Positions 1 through 7,691 are shown, numbered from the stretch's first letter. The stretch: DNA of 18,318 nucleotides from JAUWCW01 sp030609125 [NCBI: Candidatus Rokuibacteriota bacterium] (GCA_030609125.1 JAUWCW010000011.1:1-18318); one strand, 5' to 3'. Notes: generated from the sequence alone by a model not told the origin. Made by a program: numbers and translations.

Positions 1-835
1 AGTCGTCCATGACCGTGGTCTGCAGAAGCCACGTGAGGGCCTCCTCGGGCGGACCGTTCATGTAGCTGGCGACGCCGAGCGCGTAGTGGTAGCCCGGGTA
101 GTCCGGTCTCAGGTCAACGGCCGTCCTGAGGTACTCCAGCCCCTCCTGCAGCCTGCCGGTCTGGGCGTAGAGAACGCCGAGCTTGTAACGGGCGTCGGCG
201 TTGTTGGGGTCAATGCGGAGGGCGGAGCTTATGAACATCTCGAACTGGTAGGTGTCCTCTTCGGGGTCTCTCGGCTCGAAGGAGGGCCCTTCCATGGCGA
301 GGAGAAAGACGGGCGTGGACACCAGGGGCGGCCGGGGCTGGCGATGAAAGCGAAATTCCATGGCCTCGCCGATGAGCGTGGACAGATCGGTCAGCATGCC
401 AGCCAGTTCCCCCGTCTTGCCGGAGAGATTGAAGCGCAGGACATCGCGTCCGGCAGGGGAGGGTCTGAAGAGGTCGGCCTGGATTCTCATGGAGCCCGCC
501 TGTTCCCGGAAGGAGCCGGCGACGACGGCCTTCGCCTGGAGAGAATCTCCCAGCTCTCTCAACCTGCCGGGAGAAGGGGAGTCGGAGTCCGCCAGGTCGG
601 CCGGCGGGGGGGGGAGCCCCCCTGGCGGCTTCGCCGACCAGCCTGTCTGAAATGAGATGAGCAGGGAAAGCGTGGCGGAGATCATCCTCCCCAGCTCTCC
701 CGTTCCTCCCGGGGCGTCGCTTCTCTGGAACGGCAGGACGGCAAAGGTCCCGGCTGCCTCCGCCGAGGCCGCAGCGGAAGGGCCGGCGGCGAGAAGGACG
801 ATGAGCGGCGCAATCAGGTAGGAGGTGCCTCTCAT
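1..835 (-). CDS. Exported TPR protein, 3' end cut by window edge
   Basis: The reading frame opens at an ATG (835-833) and stays open to base 1, giving 278 residues of an incomplete protein. It begins with a Sec-type signal peptide (hydrophobic core LIAPLIVLLAAG, cleavage near residues 23-27). Residues about 30-165 contain FAVLPF, then LGDSLQAKAVVAGSF and MRIQADLF, a pattern like the FlgO/CsgG or TolB-amino-terminal-like domains that precede TPRs in many exported proteins. Residues about 190-278 are tetratricopeptide repeats (ALRIDPNNADARYKLGVLYA, then LRPDYPGYHYALGVASYMNG). It starts 13 bases after the stop of the coiled-coil/LysM gene, so it is probably the last visible gene of the Tol-Pal operon. 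The Shine-Dalgarno is weak, which suggests translational coupling. By position it may supply the TPR half of a split CpoB/YbgF function, but that is inference. The exact role is unknown. Confidence 0.8.
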   Translation of the reverse strand, partial: MRGTSYLIAPLIVLLAAGPSAAASAEAAGTFAVLPFQRSDAPGGTGELGRMISATLSLLISFQTGWSAKPPGGLPPPPADLADSDSPSPGRLRELGDSLQAKAVVAGSFREQAGSMRIQADLFRPSPAGRDVLRFNLSGKTGELAGMLTDLSTLIGEAMEFRFHRQPRPPLVSTPVFLLAMEGPSFEPRDPEEDTYQFEMFISSALRIDPNNADARYKLGVLYAQTGRLQEGLEYLRTAVDLRPDYPGYHYALGVASYMNGPPEEALTWLLQTTVMDD

Positions 836-848
836 GGCGCTGTGTCCG

Positions 849-1676
849 TCACGGCGCCGGAATAGTCAGGGTCTGCCCTTCCCGGATGAGATTGGCGTTC
901 GCGAGCTGGTTGGCCGACATGATGGCCTCCACGGTCACGCCGTATATCTCCGCTATCTTCGAGAGGGTCTCGCCCCGCTGCACCACGTGCCCCTCCCGGG
1001 CGGAAGCCGCCGCCGTCCTGGCGGTCGCCTCCTGGCGGAGCGTCACTTCCTGAAGCCGGCCCCTGAGGCTCCGGACCCTGCCGTCGACGTCATTGATGAG
1101 GTTCTGGAAAGCGGCGATGTCGCGGGCCATGCCGGCGATCTCGTCCTGGAGCCGGAGGTTCTCCCGGCCCACCTCTTCGACGACGACGTTGATCTGCTGC
1201 TGCAGCTGGGTCTGGACCCGGCTGATGCGCTCTTCCTGCTTCTTCTCGAATGCGGACATGGTCTGGATGTTGTCGCTCAGAGTGCGGATGTTCTTCTGCA
1301 GGCCCTCGATTCCCTGCAGGAGCCGGTTGATGTTCTCGTCGACGACCCGGAACTTCCTCCCGTAGTCGCTGTTCAGCTGCACCAGCGCCTCCTGCATTTC
1401 GAGCTTGGCAACTTCGAGTTGCCGGCCGAGGAGCCTGGTGTTTCGGTGGTCCTCCTCGACGGTCGCCTCGAGGCGGGCGATTTCTTCGCGGATGGACTGG
1501 ATCTGTTCTCCCAGGCCCATCTGCCGCACCTGCAGAGACGACTCGACCTGGTTGATCTGAGTTCTGAGGACCTCGATCTGGTCCCGCGCGTCTTTGTCCT
1601 TCAGGGCGCGGGCAGGATCGCAGTCTGCTGCAAGAAAGGCGGCTGTCAGCAATGCCATCAGAACGATGCGCTTCAC
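849..1676 (-). CDS. Periplasmic coiled-coil protein with C-terminal LysM, in the CpoB/YbgF position
   Basis: I chose a GTG start at 1676-1674 because GGAAAGG lies six bases upstream and the protein then opens with a normal signal peptide ([17 protein letters not shown], probable cleavage after ARA). A start at 1721 would add 15 poorly fitting residues. The 275-residue product has a long heptad-rich coiled coil from about residue 28 to 215, with many Q/E/L/R and few G/P. A LysM domain follows at 229-275 ([19 protein letters not shown], ending [10 protein letters not shown]). LysM domains bind peptidoglycan glycan strands. The gene directly follows pal, where most Tol-Pal loci carry cpoB/ybgF, whose product also has an N-terminal coiled coil but ends in TPRs. 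Here the TPRs are on the next gene. It likely acts in the periplasm in coordinating wall synthesis with envelope constriction. A Cys in the signal region (AADC) does not fit a lipobox. Confidence 0.85.
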   Translation of the reverse strand: MKRIVLMALLTAAFLAADCDPARALKDKDARDQIEVLRTQINQVESSLQVRQMGLGEQIQSIREEIARLEATVEEDHRNTRLLGRQLEVAKLEMQEALVQLNSDYGRKFRVVDENINRLLQGIEGLQKNIRTLSDNIQTMSAFEKKQEERISRVQTQLQQQINVVVEEVGRENLRLQDEIAGMARDIAAFQNLINDVDGRVRSLRGRLQEVTLRQEATARTAAASAREGHVVQRGETLSKIAEIYGVTVEAIMSANQLANANLIREGQTLTIPAP

Positions 1677-1708
1677 GTCAGCCCTTTCCAGGCAGCACAC
1701 TGGCAGGA

Positions 1709-1749
1709 GAGACAACCGCACGTGAACGCAAAGCCGTGGCGGTTGTCTC
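1709..1749 (-). repeat. Strong hairpin between pal and the coiled-coil/LysM gene
   Basis: An 11-bp perfect inverted repeat (GAGACAACCGC at 1709-1719 with GCGGTTGTCTC at 1739-1749) extends by three more pairs across one bulged base. It lies wholly in the gap between the pal stop (1773) and the next start (1676). In the minus-strand transcript no U-run follows, so it does not look like an intrinsic terminator. An mRNA stabiliser or processing site that lets pal accumulate above its downstream genes is possible, by inference. Confidence 0.6.
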
Positions 1750-1772
1750 CGCAGGCCGGTGGTCGCAGGTGA

Positions 1773-2393
1773 TCAGTTGGCGGAAACCTTGAACTCGGCG
1801 CGCCGGTTCCTGGACCAGGCGGCTTCGCCGTGCCCGGGATCAGCCGGCTTTTCTTCACCGTAGCTGATCGTGTGAAGCCGGTCGGGAGAGATCCCGAGAC
1901 CCACCAGGTAGCGCCGTACGCCCAGGGAGCGCCTCTCACCGAGGGCGAGGTTGTACTCGTTCGTGCCCCGCTCATCGCAGTGCCCTTCGATGAGGAGCTG
2001 CTTTTCAGGCCTTTGGTTGAGCCACCCTGCTATGCCTTCCAGAACCGGCTGAAACTCGCCCTTGATGTTCGACCTGTCGAAATCGAAGTAGATGTTCTTC
2101 AGCACCAGCTTGTCTTCCGGGCTGGGCTCGATGAACTGCAGAGTAGGCGCGTCGCTGATCGGGATGTCCTCGCCCCTGAGGGCGAGAAGCTGGGAGGACT
2201 GGTCGCTGGAAGGGGACGACACGGAGCTTCCGACGGTTCCCGACCTGGGAGCAGGCTTGGTGGTGAGGACCGACTGACTCACTTCGGGGCCCTTGTCCGC
2301 GGGTTTCTTGGCTTTCTTCGAGCATCCTGCGGCAAGCAGAAAGACCAGGGGAACTGCGAGGATGGCTGTCGTTGTCCGGACGGACACCTTCAT
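1773..2393 (-). CDS. pal: Peptidoglycan-associated lipoprotein Pal
   Basis: The start is ATG 2393-2391, preceded by a near-perfect AAGGAGGT Shine-Dalgarno; the frame stays open further upstream but has no such site. The 206-residue product has a lipoprotein signal with lipobox LAAGC (Cys24), a polar Ser/Pro/Lys linker to about residue 75, and a C-terminal OmpA-like domain. That domain shows IYFDFDRSNIK, IEGHCDERGTNEYNLALGE and SYGEEKPADPG, and ends NRRAEFKV. The Asp and Arg that hold diaminopimelate in this family are present. Pal is tethered to the outer membrane, binds the cell wall, and is recruited to division sites through TolB. It follows tolB after a 138-base gap that may hold its own promoter. 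Length and layout are normal for the family. Confidence 0.96.
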   Translation of the reverse strand: MKVSVRTTTAILAVPLVFLLAAGCSKKAKKPADKGPEVSQSVLTTKPAPRSGTVGSSVSSPSSDQSSQLLALRGEDIPISDAPTLQFIEPSPEDKLVLKNIYFDFDRSNIKGEFQPVLEGIAGWLNQRPEKQLLIEGHCDERGTNEYNLALGERRSLGVRRYLVGLGISPDRLHTISYGEEKPADPGHGEAAWSRNRRAEFKVSAN

Positions 2394-2480
2394 TCTGTAC
2401 ACCTCCTTGAAAGACCGAAAAAGTGTTCTGACGGCACCTCTGTGTCGAGAATTCACAGCACTCAAATCGCTTGGAAAGTA

Positions 2481-2509
2481 ATACTATTATGTATTTCGTG
2501 GGAATTCAA
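2481..2509 (-). promoter_or_regulatory. Possible sigma-70 promoter for pal
   Basis: On the minus strand TTGAAT (2509-2504) is followed after 17 bases by TAGTAT (2486-2481), in a short AT-rich stretch that contrasts with its GC-rich surroundings. It lies in the 138-base tolB-pal gap, about 90 bases before the pal start. The -35 and -10 boxes each match the consensus only in part. An internal pal promoter is common in Tol-Pal loci, but this remains a sequence-based guess. Confidence 0.35.
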
Positions 2510-2531
2510 GGGAAAAATGATGAATCCTCCG

Positions 2532-3845
2532 TCACGGCGCCCACGCCGGGGAGGTGAGAGATCCTTTTGTCCGGGGAAGGGAGAAGGTCTCTCCCGTGCG
2601 GCTGTCGACAATGGAGAGCCGGTAAGTCGATCCTCTTCCCGCGCTGTAGACGACGTGGATACCGTCCGGCGCCCACGCCGGGTCTTCCTTGTTGCCCCCT
2701 CCCGTGGTGAGCTGCACGTTTTCCCCGGTGTCGAGGTCGATGAGAAAAAGCTGGAAGGTCCCGCCTGTCAAGGAGGTGAAGACAATCCGCCCGTCTTTCG
2801 GCGACCAGTCGGGGGAGGTGCTGTAGTGACCCGTGTAGGAGACCCTCCGGGCCCGCCCGCCGCCGGCTTTGGAGACATAGATCTGGGGGGAACCGGTGCG
2901 GTCGGAGATGAAGGCCATCTGCTTCTGGTCCGGCGACCAGACCGGTGAGGCCTCGACGGCCTTGGAGAAGGTGAGCCTCTTGAGCGACGAGCCGTCGACC
3001 GCCATGCGGTAGATCTCGGGGTTTCCGTCACGGCTGAGGGTCAGGAGCATATGCTTTCCGTCCGGAGACAGGGAGGGAAAGGCGTTCATGCCCGGGAAGA
3101 AAGCGACGCTCCGGATGCGGCCGCTGCGCAGATCGTGTACGACGATCTCGGTACGGCCGGACCGGTAGGTCACGTAGGCAAGGCGCCGGCCGTCGGGAAA
3201 CCACGCCGGATAGAGAGACAGCACGCCCTCGGGAGAGACGGGCCGAAGGTTCCGGCCGTCGTAGTCCATGACGCTGATGCGCTTGGGCCCGTCGTTCGCC
3301 CAGGCGAGGGCTATTCTCGACAGGGCGATACCCTCCTCGCCGGTCAGTGCCTTGACGATGTCGTTCACCAGGGAGTGAACGGCCCGGGCCCCCTGGCCCT
3401 CCCCCCCCCGGTACTCCCGGCCGAGAAGAAGGGTGCCCCGCTCGACGTCGTAGAGTTTTCCCGTGAGAAGGACCGATCCCCTCCGCTCCTCGTACGTCGT
3501 GCGCAGAAGCAGCTCCGCTCCCCACGAGAGCCAGCTGGGGAAGTTTATCTTTCCGCTTTCGGTCTCCATGAGAAAGAGCTCCTGCTGGAGGGACTCCATG
3601 GGCAGGAGGCTGAGGTAGCCCGTGAGCTTCAGGTCCCTCTCGAGGACGCTCCGCATTTCCTTCCGGGCCGCGCTCTCCCGCGCATCAAAAGGTGTGGCGG
3701 CGAGGGTTATCTTCCGCCCCGCCTCCTTGGTTATGTCGATGTAGACCTTGGGGACGGCGGCGGCCTCCGTGACCGTCAGGCTACAGAGAAGCAAAAAAAA
3801 GGCGAGGGCCTCAGCGGCCCTCGGGCCGAAACGTGATTTCAACAT
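2532..3845 (-). CDS. tolB: Tol-Pal system beta-propeller protein TolB
   Basis: The 437-residue product starts with a signal peptide (hydrophobic AEALAFFLLLCSLTVTEAAA). A small N-terminal domain follows (residues about 33-175, starting VYIDITKEAG). A six-bladed propeller comes after that, built from repeats such as YPAWFPDGRRLAYVTYRSG, PSLSPDGKHMLLTLSRDGNP and SPVWSPDQKQMAFISDRTGS. This is the standard TolB plan and length. TolB is periplasmic and shuttles between Pal and the TolA side of the machine. The ATG at 3845 lies inside the 3' end of the tolA-like gene (35-base overlap), with AAGGAG about ten bases upstream, so translation is probably coupled. No in-frame ATG lies between it and the end of the signal peptide. 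Confidence 0.95.
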   Translation of the reverse strand: MLKSRFGPRAAEALAFFLLLCSLTVTEAAAVPKVYIDITKEAGRKITLAATPFDARESAARKEMRSVLERDLKLTGYLSLLPMESLQQELFLMETESGKINFPSWLSWGAELLLRTTYEERRGSVLLTGKLYDVERGTLLLGREYRGGEGQGARAVHSLVNDIVKALTGEEGIALSRIALAWANDGPKRISVMDYDGRNLRPVSPEGVLSLYPAWFPDGRRLAYVTYRSGRTEIVVHDLRSGRIRSVAFFPGMNAFPSLSPDGKHMLLTLSRDGNPEIYRMAVDGSSLKRLTFSKAVEASPVWSPDQKQMAFISDRTGSPQIYVSKAGGGRARRVSYTGHYSTSPDWSPKDGRIVFTSLTGGTFQLFLIDLDTGENVQLTTGGGNKEDPAWAPDGIHVVYSAGRGSTYRLSIVDSRTGETFSLPRTKGSLTSPAWAP

Positions 3846-4632
3846 CCAGGTAGCTCTCCTTGTAGTCTTTGGGAAATGGGGGAAGGGCGGCGGAGTCCGT
3901 CAGGGCCGCCATGACGGACTGGTCGTAGATCCTGTGACCCGACGAGCGTTTCATGTCGATCTTCATGATCCTGCCCTCCCGGGAGATCCGGATCACGGCA
4001 ACGGCGGAGAGCTTTTTCCCGCCCAGGGCAAACCTGCTCGGGGGCGCCCAGCGGGTGTAGATGCTGCTCTTGACCTTGCCCACGTATCCCCGGTAGCGAA
4101 AGCTCGACAGCGACGCCCGGGTTTCCCGGGAGGCGGTCGGCGCGGGCGGCGTGACGGTCGGGACCGTGAGGGGGGTGACCCTGGGGGTCGAGAGCTTGGG
4201 AACGCTCGGCTCGGGGACGCTCGCGGGCGGAGTCTCCACGGCGGTGAGCTTGCTCTGCAGCCGCTCCTTGAGCGACGTCGGTGCGGGTGCGGGCTCCCGG
4301 GGCTTGACAAGGGGCGGCGCCTTCCGCGTCGGTATCCGGACCCTGGACTTTGCCGGCGGTGGCGGCGGTGCGGGCTTCACTACTCTGGGACGCGGCTTGG
4401 GAGCCGGCCGGGCCGGGGCCTTTTTCACCTTCGGCGACGGTGCGGGCGGGGCGGGCGCGTCGAGAGTCGCCACCAGCCTCACCGACCGGGGAATGTTTTC
4501 GACAAAGACTTTCTTTCGCGTCGTGGGCAGAAAGAAGAGCATGGCAATGAGGATGATGTGGCCGCCCAGGGAAATGACAAAGGCGCGGGAGGCGCCGTTC
4601 TCAATTCTGTCTGTTGCGAGTGACAAGGCCAA
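3811..4632 (-). CDS. tolA: TolA/TonB-family energy-transducing protein
   Basis: The 273-residue product has an N-terminal signal anchor (residues 17-36) containing S21-x3-H25, the Ser/His pair through which TolA and TonB couple to TolQR or ExbBD. A long Pro/Ala/Lys-rich periplasm-spanning stretch follows (residues about 55-165, including PAPPPPPAKSRVRIP). The C-terminal domain (about 172-273) has YRGYVGKVKSSIYTRW, AVAVIRISREGRIMKI and SSGHRIYDQSVMAAL, which is a TonB-C-type fold. Its place between tolR and tolB makes it functionally TolA, although the C-terminal domain resembles TonB. The start is uncertain: no ATG precedes the membrane segment, and the frame opens at TTG 4632 (alternative TTG 4626), inside the last codons of tolR. 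It overlaps tolR by 32 bases and tolB by 35. Confidence 0.9.
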   Translation of the reverse strand: MALSLATDRIENGASRAFVISLGGHIILIAMLFFLPTTRKKVFVENIPRSVRLVATLDAPAPPAPSPKVKKAPARPAPKPRPRVVKPAPPPPPAKSRVRIPTRKAPPLVKPREPAPAPTSLKERLQSKLTAVETPPASVPEPSVPKLSTPRVTPLTVPTVTPPAPTASRETRASLSSFRYRGYVGKVKSSIYTRWAPPSRFALGGKKLSAVAVIRISREGRIMKIDMKRSSGHRIYDQSVMAALTDSAALPPFPKDYKESYLDVEITFRPEGR

Positions 4633-5020
4633 TATTGATCAGTCCCGCGCCGCGGATCTCGTCCAGGATCTCGATGATATCCCCGTAGGGGATGCCTGCG
4701 TCGGCGCGTATTACTACGGATGTTTCAGGGTCGGTCCCGGCCAGGCCGGAGAGTTTGTCGTGGAGCTGCTCCCTGCTGACCAGCACGTTGTTGTAGAAGA
4801 GCCGCCCCTTTTTCGACAGGCTGATCACCGCCGGCTCCTTGGAGGTCATCCTGTGCGGCGTCGCCTGGGGGAGCTGCACGTCTATGCCGTGCTCGAGGGC
4901 CGGGGAGACGAGGATGTAGATGATCAGGGTCACGAGGGTGACGTCCACCAGGGCGGTGATGTTCATCTGGATGTTCGGGTTGAAGCCGAAGCGCGACGGT
5001 TTGCTCTTGTAAAAGGCCAT
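4601..5020 (-). CDS. tolR: TolR/ExbD-family proton-channel protein
   Basis: The product is 139 residues with one membrane segment (about 21-42). This carries the family signature NITALVDVTLVTLIIYILV, where D26 is the proton-binding Asp of the TolR/ExbD class. A periplasmic domain follows (VQLPQATP, then SLSKKGRLFYNN and VIRADAGIPYGDIIEILDEI), as in ExbD/TolR. TolR forms the proton-driven motor with TolQ and energises TolA. The ATG at 5020 has GGAG eight bases upstream and lies eight bases after the tolQ stop. The frame is open further upstream, but that extension overlaps tolQ and has no family features. The length is typical. Confidence 0.95.
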   Translation of the reverse strand: MAFYKSKPSRFGFNPNIQMNITALVDVTLVTLIIYILVSPALEHGIDVQLPQATPHRMTSKEPAVISLSKKGRLFYNNVLVSREQLHDKLSGLAGTDPETSVVIRADAGIPYGDIIEILDEIRGAGLINIGLVTRNRQN

Positions 5021-5028
5021 CGGAGGAT

Positions 5029-5748
5029 CTACTCCTGCACGTATTCCTTCTCGAGGAGGGCGAGAAAGTCGGTGGAGAAATGGGTCGTGTCGCCCGCCAG
5101 CTCGCGGATTCTGGATCCGATATAATTGTAGCCGAGAAGGGCGGGGATCGCCACGAGAAGGCCGGAGACGGTGGAGACCAGGGCCTCGGAGATCCCGGGG
5201 CCGAAAGCGGTCATTCCCGTTGAGGCCTGGCGCCCCATCTCCTGGAAGGCGACGAGGATTCCCCAGACCGTTCCCAGCAGTCCCAGAAAGGGAGCGACGC
5301 TGATGGTGGTGGCCAGGTGGATCAGCAGGTGCTCGAGGTCCAGGAAGTATTTGTCCTCTGCGGCCTCCAGGTGTTTGGTGATGATGCCGAGCTGATGGGT
5401 CGTTATCTTGTGGGACTCTTCCCCGGTTCCGGCTCCCGCAGGTTTCCCGCCCCGCTCGAGCTGGTTGCGCAACTCCTCGCACCCTTTGAGGAAGACGTCT
5501 GCCAGGGGGGTGAAGAAGTTCTCCCTGTTGGCCAGAATGTGACGCTGAAGGGCCAGGGGGTTGCGGCGCCCCTTGTGGTAAATATCGGTGAACGCCAGGG
5601 AACCAATCCGGCAGCGGCGCAGAAGGCGCAGCTTGCGGATGATAATGGCCCAGGCCGAGACGGAGAGGATGGCCAGTATGAGGTAGATGATTTTTGCCAG
5701 GAGGGAAGCCCTCAGAAAATGGTCCAGCCAGAAGTGGTAGTCGCCCAT
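5029..5748 (-). CDS. tolQ: TolQ/MotA/ExbB-family motor protein
   Basis: The 239-residue product has three membrane segments (about 17-37, 146-168 and 186-208) separated by a large cytoplasmic loop, as in TolQ/ExbB. The family core ISVAPFLGLLGTVWGILVAF is followed by the helix ISEALVSTVSGLLVAIPALL. It forms the proton-conducting pentamer around TolR in the inner membrane. The ATG at 5748 is preceded by AGGGAG at a normal distance, and a good promoter lies about 45 bases upstream. It is the first gene of the minus-strand Tol-Pal operon and is divergent from nth. The cytoplasmic loop includes a short Gly/Lys-rich insert (GGKPAGAGTGEE) that looks flexible. Confidence 0.95.
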   Translation of the reverse strand: MGDYHFWLDHFLRASLLAKIIYLILAILSVSAWAIIIRKLRLLRRCRIGSLAFTDIYHKGRRNPLALQRHILANRENFFTPLADVFLKGCEELRNQLERGGKPAGAGTGEESHKITTHQLGIITKHLEAAEDKYFLDLEHLLIHLATTISVAPFLGLLGTVWGILVAFQEMGRQASTGMTAFGPGISEALVSTVSGLLVAIPALLGYNYIGSRIRELAGDTTHFSTDFLALLEKEYVQE

Positions 5749-5792
5749 GTACGCTCCCTGTCTTTCCTCGTCCGTTCAGCCGTAAGTATGCG

Positions 5793-5822
5793 ATTCTATG
5801 GTAAGATCAAAAACCGAGTCAA
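5793..5822 (-). promoter_or_regulatory. Sigma-70 promoter of the tolQ operon
   Basis: On the minus strand TTGACT (5822-5817) and TAGAAT (5798-5793) are separated by 18 bases. Each box matches the consensus at five of six positions. Transcription would begin near 5786, leaving a leader of about 38 bases before the tolQ ATG. It lies in the divergent gap between tolQ and nth, which is AT-richer than its surroundings. Its presence here also argues for the later nth start at 5851. Confidence 0.65.
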
Positions 5823-5850
5823 GGTTTTTCGTGCGGGGGGAAGGTGCGGG

Positions 5851-6519
5851 ATGGGGGGCGGAACGGGAGCGGGCGGACAAAGAGGGAAAAAGGAGCGGGC
5901 GGCCCGCATTCTCCGGCTCTTTGACGAGCACTGCCCCGACGCTGCCATATCGCTCGATTTTTCCGGCCCCCTCCAGCTGCTGGTAGCGACGGTCCTCTCC
6001 GCCCAGTGCACCGACGTCAGGGTGAACCAGGTTACCCCCGCACTTTTTGCCCGGTACCGCACGGCCGGCGACTACGCCGCCGCCGACCCTGAAACGCTCA
6101 TGGACGAAATACGTTCCACGGGGTTCTTCCGCAACAAGGCGAAGAACATAATTGCCGCCGCCAGTCAGATAGACACCCGCTTCGGCGGGGAGGTTCCCGG
6201 GAGGATGGAGGATCTGGTCTCTCTTGCCGGGGTAGGGAGGAAAACGGCAAACGTCATCCTCGGCAACGCCTTCGATGTGCCGGGCCTGGTGGTGGACACA
6301 CATGTCAAACGGGTCAGCCGGAGGCTGGGACTGACGGAAAACACGGATCCGGTGAAGATAGAGTTCGACCTCATGGAGCTCTTTCCCCGCCCGCGCTGGA
6401 CGTTGCTTTCGCACCAGATGATCGCCCATGGCCGCACCGTCTGCAAGGCGCCCAAGCCCTCCTGCGGCGAATGTTTCTTTGACGGCGCGCTCTGCCCGTC
6501 ACGCCGGAAGTATCTCTGA
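5851..6519 (+). CDS. nth: Endonuclease III (DNA glycosylase/AP lyase)
   Basis: The ATG at 5851 follows GGAAGG with a six-base spacer and gives 222 residues, close to the usual length. Earlier in-frame starts such as 5788 lack a good Shine-Dalgarno and fall in the tolQ promoter region. The helix-hairpin-helix LAGVGRKTAN (125-134) holds catalytic Lys131, and the catalytic Asp149 lies in VVDTHVKRV, 18 residues later as in characterised enzymes. The C-terminus has four cysteines for a [4Fe-4S] cluster (C198, C205, C208, C215). The last spacing is six residues, not the usual five. The enzyme removes oxidised pyrimidines and nicks the resulting abasic site in base-excision repair. It appears to be an unrelated housekeeping gene between the Tol block and the regulatory block. 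Confidence 0.95.
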   Translation: MGGGTGAGGQRGKKERAARILRLFDEHCPDAAISLDFSGPLQLLVATVLSAQCTDVRVNQVTPALFARYRTAGDYAAADPETLMDEIRSTGFFRNKAKNIIAAASQIDTRFGGEVPGRMEDLVSLAGVGRKTANVILGNAFDVPGLVVDTHVKRVSRRLGLTENTDPVKIEFDLMELFPRPRWTLLSHQMIAHGRTVCKAPKPSCGECFFDGALCPSRRKYL

Positions 6520-6531
6520 CACATTTTCCCC

Positions 6532-6561
6532 TTGCCAGCCGGGCCACGGGGAGGGTAAAAT
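6532..6561 (+). promoter_or_regulatory. Sigma-70 promoter for the sigma-54 activator gene
   Basis: TTGCCA (6532-6537) and TAAAAT (6556-6561) stand 18 bases apart, and each matches the consensus at five of six positions. Transcription would begin near 6568, giving a leader of about 115 bases that includes a hairpin at 6617-6638. A single CTGACA half-site (6516-6521), the same half-site found in the paired dyads further downstream, overlaps the nth stop and lies just upstream of the -35 box. It might allow feedback, but one half-site is weak evidence. Confidence 0.5.
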
Positions 6562-6616
6562 TATCTTTTCGTGACGCATTTTCCGGGCATTCCCCCTTCG
6601 GCAGCACTCTCCGGTC

Positions 6617-6638
6617 GGACCCGAAACACTTCGGTTCC
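6617..6638 (+). repeat. Leader hairpin before the activator gene
   Basis: GGACCCGAA and TTCGGTTCC can pair with one mismatch around an ACAC loop. It lies in the predicted untranslated leader, 45 bases before the start codon. No U-run follows and no known riboswitch was recognised. Its role is unknown and it may have none. Confidence 0.3.
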
Positions 6639-6683
6639 GGTGCAGCCGGTGCGGGTACACAGGGCAGGAGAAGAGGCGCTCCC

Positions 6684-7691
6684 ATGCGGCAGTCGTTCGA
6701 GGATGCTCCCGAAACCACGCGGATCATAGGCAGGAGCCAGGGTGTCAGGCGGGTCCAGCAGCTTATCTCCAAGGTGGCGGTCACGAGCAACACCGTCCTG
6801 ATCCAGGGACAGAGCGGGGTCGGCAAGGAGCTCGTCGCCAGGGGCATTCACCTGGAGAGCCCGCGCAGGGACAACCCCTTCGTCGTTGTCGACTGCGGAA
6901 TGCTGAACGAAAACCTTCTGCAGAACGAGCTCTTCGGCCACCAGAGAGGGGCCTTCACGGGGGCGACGGCCCTCAAGCACGGCCTCTTCGAGGTGGCGGA
7001 CACCGGGACCATCTTTCTCGACGAGATCGGCGAGATCAGCCCTGCCATCCAGGGCAAGCTCCTGAGGGTTCTGGAGAACAGCACCTTCCGGCGCCTGGGA
7101 AGCACGAGGGACACCCGGGTGGACGTGCGGCTGGTGGCGGCCACCAACAAGGATCTTCTCGAGCTGAGCAGGCAGGGGATCTTCCGCGAAGACCTCTACT
7201 ACCGCCTCAACGTCTTCACCATCCACGTCCCCTCCCTCCGCGAAAGGCAGGACGACATACCCCTGCTGGCACGCCACTTTCTCGAGGCTACGGGGCATTC
7301 GGGCAAAGAGATCAAGGGTCTTGCTCCGGAAGCGCTGGAGGTGCTCGAGAAGTACGAGTGGCCGGGAAACATCAGGGAGCTGCAGAACGTTATCGAGAGC
7401 GCGGTTATCATGGCCGAGGGGCCGGTGGTGGAGGCGAAGGATCTGCCCTTCTCCCTCCAGGAAGACTGCGTTCCGGCGGAGCTCGACCTGACCCGCGAAT
7501 CCCTCTCCCTGAAGGAGCTCGAGAAACATTACATTTCACTGCTTCTGCACAGATTCGACGGGCACAGGGCGAAGGTCGCCAGTGTCCTGCAGATCAGTGA
7601 GCGCAACCTCTACCGGAAGCTCAAGGAATACGATCTGACGAACCTCAGCTTCCGGCCCCGGAAGCAGCAGACCTCCCGCCGCGGTCTCTGA
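6684..7691 (+). CDS. Sigma-54-dependent transcriptional activator lacking a sensory domain
   Basis: The product is 335 residues. The AAA+ sigma-54 interaction domain begins almost at the N-terminus (IIGRSQGVRRV at 14) and has Walker A GQSGVGKE (42-49), the sigma-54 contact loop GAFTGA (89-94), Walker B TIFLDEIGE (109-117) and the distal WPGNIRELQN. A Fis-type helix-turn-helix lies at about 285-316 (HRAKVASVLQISERNLYRKL). Only about 13 residues precede the AAA+ core, so there is no receiver, GAF or PAS domain, as in PspF-type activators that are controlled by a partner protein. The start ATG has AGAGG seven bases upstream. The next gene encodes a lone pseudo-receiver, a plausible partner. Paired dyads and -24/-12 promoters nearby make the pseudo-receiver gene and the dsrM operon its likely targets (inference). 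Confidence 0.93.
   Translation: MRQSFEDAPETTRIIGRSQGVRRVQQLISKVAVTSNTVLIQGQSGVGKELVARGIHLESPRRDNPFVVVDCGMLNENLLQNELFGHQRGAFTGATALKHGLFEVADTGTIFLDEIGEISPAIQGKLLRVLENSTFRRLGSTRDTRVDVRLVAATNKDLLELSRQGIFREDLYYRLNVFTIHVPSLRERQDDIPLLARHFLEATGHSGKEIKGLAPEALEVLEKYEWPGNIRELQNVIESAVIMAEGPVVEAKDLPFSLQEDCVPAELDLTRESLSLKELEKHYISLLLHRFDGHRAKVASVLQISERNLYRKLKEYDLTNLSFRPRKQQTSRRGL

Noticed and set aside
1641-1655. Lipobox in the coiled-coil/LysM protein (Cys in AADC)
   Set aside because: Asp before the Cys does not fit the lipobox, and a normal signal-peptidase I site (ARA) follows a few residues later.
1677-1721. Earlier ATG start for the coiled-coil/LysM protein
   Set aside because: It would put 15 residues including two adjacent Cys before the signal peptide and covers part of the hairpin; the GTG at 1676 has a strong ribosome-binding site.
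5788-5850. Earlier start for nth at ATG 5788
   Set aside because: It lacks a good Shine-Dalgarno, falls in the tolQ promoter region, and the added residues do not resemble endonuclease III.
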